A stretch of 16,417 bases of DNA, from the NCBI GenBank assembly GCA_038247555.1, contig JBBRUT010000072.1, positions 1 through 16,417 of the forward strand. The letters are read 5' to 3'. Origin of the DNA: JAHBXL01 sp038247555 (GTDB taxonomy: Bacteria; Planctomycetota; Phycisphaerae; Phycisphaerales; UBA1924). The translations under genes were made by a program, and so were the position numbers. Under the pieces are notes generated by a model. It saw nothing but the letters and a program-made list of their open reading frames with translations, did not search any database and was not told the DNA's origin. Position 1 is the first letter of the stretch; every line of letters starts with the position of its first letter. This document shows, piece by piece, positions 6,315 to 12,152 of this stretch.

Positions 6315-6457
6315 ACACTACTGCGATCGCCTCTGAACTCCCGCCCCGCGGTTCGCCGCCGAGCGTGTAGAAACGGACGGAAATCACGGTCGCCCGAGAG
6401 GAGTCGTAGCAGGCGCGAGTATAGTCTCGGGCGGCCGCACCTGGAGCCCCTGCCACC
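6315..6457. other. Divergent intergenic region between the peptidase and membrane-protein genes
   Basis: This 143-bp spacer must hold the promoters for the minus-strand amidoligase operon and the plus-strand membrane-protein gene. A TATAGT hexamer at 6420-6425 (five of six -10 bases) points to the plus-strand gene, but no good -35 lies at the right distance. No convincing minus-strand promoter and no small peptide gene with a good ribosome binding site was seen. Confidence 0.4.
6420..6425 (+). promoter_or_regulatory. Possible -10 element of the membrane-protein gene
   Basis: TATAGT matches five of six -10 consensus bases and lies 32 bases before the ATG at 6458. No matching -35 is seen 16-18 bp upstream, so it may be chance or depend on an activator. 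Confidence 0.25.
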
Positions 6458-7621
6458 ATGCCTCCCATCCCCTCCATTCCCGACGTGGTGCCGCCCACCG
6501 GCGATGCTGCCGCGCTCCCCGACATTGCTCCCCAATCCGGTCGGTGCGTGCTGCTCGCCGCGTTCGACATTGCCGCTTCGATCGATCTCGATCTGGCCCA
6601 GCAGTTGATCACCGATGCCAAGGAACGGGTGGCGGTGCGGCACTCGCGCAAGGCCCCACCGTATTTCACCTATACCCCCCCGCCCCTGCGCATCGTCCGC
6701 TCGGCCCCGGTGCTCCGGGCGGGGGACTTCTCGACCCTGCCTACGGTCGAGCTCGTGGTCTTCGATTTCGGAGCGGTCTCCGTTCGGTTCCGGATCGATG
6801 TCGACGGATCCTGCTCCCGCCTCTTGGCTCTCTCGGAGGCCGTGTTCGACAACGCCGCCATCCACGAGGAAGCTCGCCGCCAGGTGGAGCAACTGCTCAA
6901 CGCGCTGTCACCCGCGGTCCGGTCGCCGCGGATCGACGGACGGATCGAGGATTACGTGATCTTCCACGTGGGTGCGCTCGCGGGTGGCGCGGCTCCGTCA
7001 TCGCTGCTTTCCGAGCATCCTGTGTTCCTCGCGCAGGTACTGCGAGCCGAGACCGGCCCCCTTTCCAGCGATGAGGCGAGCGATGCCCTGGCCTGCCGGA
7101 TCGTGTACAGCCCCTCGGATGCAGTGCTGATCGACTGGAACGGCGCCATCGTGCTCGATGCCGAACTCGACGATGCACTCACGGTGCTTGAGTTTGCAAA
7201 CGTGCAGCTTCTGGAGTTGAGGTTCCTCGATGATCGTCTGGACACCCAGATCGAACAGTCATTCGACGCCCTCTTACACCAGGAGGGTCGTCGCCGATGG
7301 CTGATCCTGCCGCCGCCCGTTCGAGACCTGGCACGCATCGGCAGGCTGCAGGTCGACAGCGCCCTGTTGTTTGAGAACGTGAACAACGCGCTGAAGCTGA
7401 TCGGTGATCAGTATCTAGCCAGGCTGTACCGCCTCGCGGCAACCCGCTTCCACCTGCCGGAGCGGGATGAGACCATCGGGCGCAAGCTCCGAACGCTCGA
7501 GAGCATCTACGAGAAGATGAGCGACTACCAGTCCGGCGTGCGTGCGGACCTGCTGGAATGGATCATCATCCTGCTCATCGCCATCTCGATCGTACTCCCG
7601 TTCCTCGGAATCGGAAAGTAG
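6458..7621 (+). CDS. Membrane-anchored protein of unknown function, possibly RMD1/DUF155-like
   Basis: This is a 387-residue protein I cannot assign firmly. It has no signal peptide and a Pro-rich start (residues 1-27). Its mixed alpha/beta body contains EDYVIFHVGAL (164-174), IVYSPSDAVLIDWNGAIVLD (215-234) and a helical stretch LEFANVQLLELRFLDDRLD (244-262). A long helix near 303-363 (FENVNNALKLIGDQYLARLY, then LRTLESIYEKMSDYQSG) leads into one hydrophobic C-terminal segment (about 366-384, LEWIIILLIAISIVLPFL). That order, a soluble domain then a coil then a C-terminal anchor starting LEWII, recalls the RMD1/DUF155 family, but this is pattern memory, not alignment. The protein would be tail-anchored with most of it in the cytoplasm. 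GGAG lies 11 bases before the ATG. It is transcribed away from the amidoligase operon and may share control with it. Confidence 0.85.
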   Translation: MPPIPSIPDVVPPTGDAAALPDIAPQSGRCVLLAAFDIAASIDLDLAQQLITDAKERVAVRHSRKAPPYFTYTPPPLRIVRSAPVLRAGDFSTLPTVELVVFDFGAVSVRFRIDVDGSCSRLLALSEAVFDNAAIHEEARRQVEQLLNALSPAVRSPRIDGRIEDYVIFHVGALAGGAAPSSLLSEHPVFLAQVLRAETGPLSSDEASDALACRIVYSPSDAVLIDWNGAIVLDAELDDALTVLEFANVQLLELRFLDDRLDTQIEQSFDALLHQEGRRRWLILPPPVRDLARIGRLQVDSALLFENVNNALKLIGDQYLARLYRLAATRFHLPERDETIGRKLRTLESIYEKMSDYQSGVRADLLEWIIILLIAISIVLPFLGIGK

Positions 7622-7675
7622 CGGCCGCCTTTTCACAACCCACCGCGCCCCAGGGCTCTGGCCAGCAATTGAACA

Positions 7676-7698
7676 GGGCCCGGATTCAGCCCGGGCCC
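7676..7698 (-). terminator. Hairpin between convergent membrane-protein and cyclophilin genes
   Basis: A perfect 8-bp GC stem (GGGCCCGG at 7676-7683 with CCGGGCCC at 7691-7698) has a 7-nt loop and is followed on the minus strand by TGTTCAATTG, only partly T-rich. It lies about 30 nt after the cyclophilin stop and 55 nt after the membrane-protein stop, so it may serve both. Confidence 0.5.
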
Positions 7699-7727
7699 CG
7701 CATGCAGATTCGAACTCTCAGCACCGT

Positions 7728-8480
7728 TTACTTCTTGTCGGTGGCCGCGGGCTTGGCGTCATTGAACTTCTTGGCCTCATCATCGCTCATGCGCGTGACG
7801 CTCTTGATCACCACGTTCTTCTGGGGCACATCCTGCATGGGCGTGTTATCCGCAAACCGCTTGCTACCGGTCGGAACGACGCGGATCTGGTCCACGACGT
7901 CCATTCCCGAAACCACGCGGCCGAACACCGCGTAGGCCGCGCCGCCGTAGCGGGGGCCACCCTGGTCAAGGTCCGGGTTGTCCTTCACATTGACAAAGAA
8001 CTGGCTGGTGGCCGAGTCGGGCTGCATGGTGCGAGCCATGGAAAGCGAGCCCTTCACGTTCTTCAGGCCGTTCTGCCACTCGTTCTTGATCGGCTTGTCG
8101 ACATCCTTCTGCTTGTAGTCCTCGGTGAAGCCGCCACCCTGAAGCACAAACGTCGGAATCACCCGGTGAAAGATCGTTCCGTCGAAGTGCTTCTTGTCGA
8201 CGTAGTTCAGGAAGTTCTTCACCGTGATGGGTGCCTTCTCCTGATTCAACTCGATCACCAGATCACCCATCGATGTCTTCATATTCACGTACACGAGCTT
8301 GGGCTCCTCTTTGGCGGGCTTGTCGGTCTTGGTGTCATCGGTCTTGGGCTTGTCTGCTTCCGGCTGCTTTGCGGGCGTCGCGGGGCTTGCCGGTGTGCCG
8401 CCCTGGGCAAAGGCCGGGACCACCGGGAGGCTCAGAGCCGCGGCGGCGACAAACGAGAGCAGAGCGTGGGTCAGTTTCAT
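7728..8480 (-). CDS. Exported cyclophilin-type peptidyl-prolyl cis-trans isomerase
   Basis: This enzyme catalyses proline cis-trans isomerisation and helps proteins fold, here probably in the periplasm. The 250-residue protein starts with a signal peptide (Lys2, a hydrophobic run of about 6-23, and an AFA cleavage site near 25). A low-complexity charged Pro/Lys/Asp linker (about 27-61) follows, and then the cyclophilin domain (about 63-232). Family residues include FHRVIPTFVLQGGG (104-117, with catalytic Arg106 and Gln114), SMARTMQPDSATSQFFVN (147-164) and AVFGRVVSGMDVVD (184-197). A Leu stands where many cyclophilins have Met in FxMQGG. A short charged tail ends the protein. The ATG at 8480 has AGGA about 10 bases upstream. 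The gene appears single, with acs upstream on the same strand after a 95-bp gap. Confidence 0.94.
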   Translation of the reverse strand: MKLTHALLSFVAAAALSLPVVPAFAQGGTPASPATPAKQPEADKPKTDDTKTDKPAKEEPKLVYVNMKTSMGDLVIELNQEKAPITVKNFLNYVDKKHFDGTIFHRVIPTFVLQGGGFTEDYKQKDVDKPIKNEWQNGLKNVKGSLSMARTMQPDSATSQFFVNVKDNPDLDQGGPRYGGAAYAVFGRVVSGMDVVDQIRVVPTGSKRFADNTPMQDVPQKNVVIKSVTRMSDDEAKKFNDAKPAATDKK

Positions 8481-8516
8481 GGGCGGGTTTCCTGCTGAAA
8501 GTGCGGACTGAAAGCA

Positions 8517-8544
8517 ATCCTAGGCATTTGGGTGATACCGACAA
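8517..8544 (-). promoter_or_regulatory. Weak candidate promoter of the cyclophilin gene
   Basis: On the minus strand TTGTCG (8544-8539) and TAGGAT (8522-8517) are 16 bases apart; each matches four of six consensus bases. Its place in the acs-cyclophilin gap fits, but matches this good also occur by chance. Confidence 0.28.
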
Positions 8545-8575
8545 GCGCGACCCGGGCGGCACGAGCGATGCACTC

Positions 8576-10714
8576 TTACTCCTCATCGGCCCGCAGTTTC
8601 GCCACCACCGAGAAATCCTCCAGCGTCGTGGTGTCCTGGGTGATCTTCTCGACCCCCGCGGCGACATCCCGCAGCAGTCGCCGCATGATCTTGCCCGAAC
8701 GGGTCTTGGGCAGGCCATCGGCAAACCGGACCTGTTCTGGCCGCGCCAAGGCCCCCACTTCCCTGGAAACGTGAACTCCGAGCTCTTTCTTGAGTGCATC
8801 ATCGGGCTGGCGTCCGTTGGCTTTCAGCCACGCGGGCTTGAGCGTCACGAACGCCACGATTGCGCTGCCCTTGATCTCATGCGGGACGCCGACCACCGCC
8901 GCCTCCGCCACGCCGGGGTGCGAGACCAGCGCGCTCTCGACCTCCATCGTCCCGAGCAGGTGGCCGCTGACTTTGATCACGTCGTCGATGCGGCCCTGTA
9001 TCCAGAAGTACCCATCTTCATCGCGGCGCGCGCCATCGGCTGAAAAATAGTACGGCTCGCCGGTCTTCGGGTCTTTGACGCGTGCCCAGTAGTTGCTCAC
9101 GAAGCGTTCGCGGTTGCCATATACACCCCGGAGCATTCCGGGCCAGGGCTTGCGGATGACAAACAACCCGCCCTTGTTCGCACCGATCTCTTCCCCCTGC
9201 TCGTTCACGATCGCGGCATCAATCCCCAGCATCGGCAGCGTGCACGAACCCGGCTTGGTGGGGGTCGCTCCCGGCAGCGGAGTGCCGATGTGCCCGCCGG
9301 TTTCGGTCTGCCAATACGTGTCGACAATCGGGCACCGCTCGTGGCCGATGTGCGTGTGGTACCAGATCCACGCCTCGGGGTTGATGGGCTCGCCAACGGT
9401 GCCGAGGATGCGCAGGCTCGACAGGTCGTGCTTGGCGGGGAGATCATCTCCCCATTTCATGAACGTGCGAATGGCCGTCGGCGCGGTGTAGAACTGTGTC
9501 ACTTTGTGGCGGGCGATGATGTCCCAGAACCGATCACCCCCCGCGCCCACCGCGGGGAAGTTTGGGGCGCCCTCATACAGCAGCGTCGGCACGCGGTTGG
9601 CCATGATGCCATAGAGCACGTATGTGTGCCCGGTGACCCAGCCGATGTCGGCGGTGCACCAGAAGGTCTGGCCGCGACCGCCCTTGGTGTCGCCGGTGCC
9701 GGGTTCATCGGGGTTCAGGTTGAATGTCAGCTTCGCGGTGAGCGCCGCGAAGGTCAGGTAGCCACCGGTGGTGTGCAGGATGCCCTTGGGCTTTCCGGTC
9801 GAACCCGATGTGTACAGCAGGAACAGCATGTCCTCGCTGTCCATCTGCTCGCAGGGGCAGGCATCCGATGCCGCCTTGCGGACATCCGCCCACCAGTGAT
9901 ATCTGGTCTGGCCGATGCGGGGTTCGCCGGTTCGGAAGCGCTGGTCGCCGGTGAGGCTCTTTGTGCGCTCGAACACAACGACATGGTTGAGGATGTGGCC
10001 GTGATTGGCGAGCGCAACGACGGCATCATCCACGTTCTTGATGAGCGGGACGATCTCGCCGCGGCGGTAGCCGCCATCGGCGGTGATGATCACACGCGAA
10101 TCGGCATCGATGACTCGTTCGGTGATCGCTGTCGGGGCAAAGCCTCCGAAGATCACGCTGTGCGCTGCGCCGATGCGGGCGCACGCGAGCATCGCGATCG
10201 CGAGTTCCGGCACCATCGGCATGTAGATCGTGACGACATCGCCCTTCTTGACACCGATGGCCTTGAGCGCATTGGCCATGCGCGAAGTCTCAACCATCAG
10301 CTCGCGATAGCTCAGACGGCGGATCTCAGGACTTCCCCCGCTCGCGCCGACCGGCTCGCCTTCCCAGATCATGGCGATGCGCTCTGCAAAGCCGGCCTCG
10401 ACATGCCGATCCACGCAGTTGTAACAGGCGTTGAGCTTTCCGCCGACAAACCACTTTGCATCCGGGGCCTTCCAATCGAGCACGCTCGACCACGGCGCAA
10501 ACCACGCGAGTTCCTTCGCCGCGTCCGCCCAGAAGCCCTCCGGGTCTTCGATCGAGCGCTTGTGCTGCGCGCGGTACTCATCGAGCGAGGCGATGTGCCA
10601 CTTTTCAAAGCCCAGGCCGCGAGCCTGGCGCGGCTGAAAAACCCGCCGTTCGACTAGCGTTGAATCGATGTCCTGCGGAGTCGATGGCGTGGTCGGATGC
10701 TGCGGTTCGGGCAT
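8576..10714 (-). CDS. acs: Acetyl-CoA synthetase (AMP-forming)
   Basis: This enzyme converts acetate, ATP and CoA to acetyl-CoA, AMP and pyrophosphate through acetyl-AMP. The 712-residue protein is longer than E. coli Acs (652). Adenylate-forming motifs are YTSGSTGKPKG (301-311), YWQTETGG (467-474), GRIDDVIKVSGH (574-585, hinge region) and PKTRSGKIMRR (669-679), in which Lys675 is the catalytic lysine that protein acetyltransferases silence in this family. WFVGGKLNACYNCVDRH near the N-terminus is typical of Acs. The extra length comes from an N-terminal Pro/Thr-rich leader and small insertions such as EPGTGDTKGG (about 337-346). Start choice: the ATG at 10714 has AGAGGAG eight bases upstream, while the longer frame to 10798 runs into the terminator hairpin of the gene before it. 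It supplies acetyl-CoA to the TCA cycle served by neighbouring odhAB. Confidence 0.97.
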   Translation of the reverse strand: MPEPQHPTTPSTPQDIDSTLVERRVFQPRQARGLGFEKWHIASLDEYRAQHKRSIEDPEGFWADAAKELAWFAPWSSVLDWKAPDAKWFVGGKLNACYNCVDRHVEAGFAERIAMIWEGEPVGASGGSPEIRRLSYRELMVETSRMANALKAIGVKKGDVVTIYMPMVPELAIAMLACARIGAAHSVIFGGFAPTAITERVIDADSRVIITADGGYRRGEIVPLIKNVDDAVVALANHGHILNHVVVFERTKSLTGDQRFRTGEPRIGQTRYHWWADVRKAASDACPCEQMDSEDMLFLLYTSGSTGKPKGILHTTGGYLTFAALTAKLTFNLNPDEPGTGDTKGGRGQTFWCTADIGWVTGHTYVLYGIMANRVPTLLYEGAPNFPAVGAGGDRFWDIIARHKVTQFYTAPTAIRTFMKWGDDLPAKHDLSSLRILGTVGEPINPEAWIWYHTHIGHERCPIVDTYWQTETGGHIGTPLPGATPTKPGSCTLPMLGIDAAIVNEQGEEIGANKGGLFVIRKPWPGMLRGVYGNRERFVSNYWARVKDPKTGEPYYFSADGARRDEDGYFWIQGRIDDVIKVSGHLLGTMEVESALVSHPGVAEAAVVGVPHEIKGSAIVAFVTLKPAWLKANGRQPDDALKKELGVHVSREVGALARPEQVRFADGLPKTRSGKIMRRLLRDVAAGVEKITQDTTTLEDFSVVAKLRADEE

Positions 10715-10722
10715 GTGGCGGA

Positions 10723-10729
10723 CTCCTCT
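10723..10729 (-). promoter_or_regulatory. Strong ribosome binding site of acs
   Basis: AGAGGAG on the minus strand, eight bases before the ATG at 10714. It decides against the longer open frame that begins at 10798. Confidence 0.75.
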
Positions 10730-10784
10730 GATTCGGAGAGCATAATCCCAAATGCCGGTTGGCGTAGGCCGGCGAGCACAATGC

Positions 10785-10809
10785 AAAAGCCCCGGCAAGC
10801 CGGGGCTTT
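10785..10809 (-). terminator. Intrinsic terminator after odhB
   Basis: A perfect 10-bp stem (AAAGCCCCGG at 10786-10795 with CCGGGGCTTT at 10800-10809) has a 4-nt loop and runs into TTTT on the minus strand. It lies about 25 nt past the odhB stop, so odhAB and acs should be separate transcription units. It is the clearest terminator in the window. Confidence 0.88.
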
Positions 10810-10833
10810 AGAGAATCTGCGAGCGTGCCCGGC

Positions 10834-12105
10834 TCAGACGCCGAGCATGAGACGCGTGGGATCTTCGAGGCAGTTCTTGATCGTCACCAGGAACTGCACT
10901 GCCTCCGCCCCATCGACGAGCCGGTGGTCGTACGACAGCGCGAGGTACATCATGGGCCGGATGGCCACCTGGCCCGGATTCCTTGGATCTTCGACGGCCC
11001 GGTTCTTGATCGCGTGCATTCCGAGAATGCCGCACTGCGGAGGATTCAGAATCGGCGTGCTCATCAGCGAGCCGTAGATCCCGCCGTTGGTGATCGTGAA
11101 TGTTCCGCCCTGCATGTCGGCGAGGGTGAGCTTTCCGTCGCGAGCTTTGACCGCCAAGTCTTTGATGCCCTGCTCGATCTGCGAGAACGAGAGACTCTGG
11201 CCGTTTCGAAGCACTGGCACCACCAGCCCCTTGGGAGTTCCCACCGCGACGGCGATATGCACCGAGTCGTGATGCTCGATCTCCAGCTCGCCGCCCGCGG
11301 TCGACTGCACGATCGACGCATTCACCAGCGGGAACGCGCGGACTGCGCTGACGACGGCCTTCACGAAGAAGGACATGAAGCCCAGGCCGATGCCGTGCTT
11401 CTTCTCAAACGATTCCTTGTACTGCTTGCGCAGCTCCATCACCGCGGACATGTCGCACTCGTTGAACGTCGTCAGCATCGCGGCAGTGTGCTGGGCTTCG
11501 ACGAGTCGAGCCGCGATCCGCTGACGAAGCTGAGACATCCGCTCCCGGCGGATGCCCGTGGAGTCGGGTTCATGCGAGAGTGACGGTGCCGCGGAGGGCG
11601 CCGGCTTTGCAGCCGGAGCGGTGGCGACGGCCGGGACCTTGCCGCGGGATGCCACCGCGTCGAGCACATCTTGCTCTCGGATTCGGCCGCCCGCACCGGT
11701 GCCGGCGATCGCGACGAGGTCGACACCGTGCTCCTCGGCGAGCTTGCGGGCGAGCGGGGTCGTTCGCACATCCCCGGCTGCGGCGTGGTGCCCGTTGGAT
11801 GCCGTCGCCGGCGCGGTCGCAGCTGGGGCGGGAGCGACGGGCGCAGCGCCGCTGCTCGGTGCGGGCTCGAGCGCTTCATCAATCTTGCCCACGATGGCCC
11901 CTACCTTCACCGTGTCGCCCGTGTTGGCCGACGGCGTTAGAATGCCTGTGGCAGGCGCGGGGATCTCCGCCGTGATCTTGTCGGTCTCAAGCTCGAGAAC
12001 AGTCTCATCGCGCTTGACGAACTCGCCGGGCTTCTTTCGCCATGCGGCGATGACGCCCTGCGTGACGGATTCGCCCATCTCCGGAATCACAATGTTGGTC
12101 GGCAT
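10834..12105 (-). CDS. odhB: 2-oxoglutarate dehydrogenase E2, dihydrolipoyllysine succinyltransferase
   Basis: This is the core subunit of the 2-oxoglutarate dehydrogenase complex. It passes the succinyl group from E1 through a lipoyl arm to CoA. The 423 residues are in normal order: a lipoyl domain (1-76) with the lipoylated lysine in ETDKIT (Lys43), an Ala/Pro-rich flexible linker (about 80-110), a peripheral-subunit binding domain (about 114-150, RTTPLARKLAEEHGVDL), a second linker, and the catalytic domain (about 186-423) ending in SYDHRLVDG with catalytic His394 and Asp398. The wording GESVTQGVIAAW and TFNECDMSAVMELR is that of succinyl- rather than acetyltransferases. The ATG lies 47 nt after the odhA stop and has no clear Shine-Dalgarno, so initiation may depend on translation of odhA. 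No lipoamide dehydrogenase (E3) gene follows; a terminator does. Confidence 0.96.
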   Translation of the reverse strand: MPTNIVIPEMGESVTQGVIAAWRKKPGEFVKRDETVLELETDKITAEIPAPATGILTPSANTGDTVKVGAIVGKIDEALEPAPSSGAAPVAPAPAATAPATASNGHHAAAGDVRTTPLARKLAEEHGVDLVAIAGTGAGGRIREQDVLDAVASRGKVPAVATAPAAKPAPSAAPSLSHEPDSTGIRRERMSQLRQRIAARLVEAQHTAAMLTTFNECDMSAVMELRKQYKESFEKKHGIGLGFMSFFVKAVVSAVRAFPLVNASIVQSTAGGELEIEHHDSVHIAVAVGTPKGLVVPVLRNGQSLSFSQIEQGIKDLAVKARDGKLTLADMQGGTFTITNGGIYGSLMSTPILNPPQCGILGMHAIKNRAVEDPRNPGQVAIRPMMYLALSYDHRLVDGAEAVQFLVTIKNCLEDPTRLMLGV

Positions 12106-12152
12106 AGGTAGTGGTCGCGTGGTCGATCTGTGGATGAACCGTCAGGACACGA

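Noticed and set aside
6315..6457. A hidden precursor-peptide gene for the amidoligase operon
   Set aside because: No short frame with a ribosome binding site and a leader-like or glycine-rich product could be supported.
10755..10774. A GCCGG/CCGGC inverted repeat upstream of acs
   Set aside because: Only 5 bp with a 10-nt loop, which is expected by chance at this GC content; the 10-bp terminator next to it explains the region.
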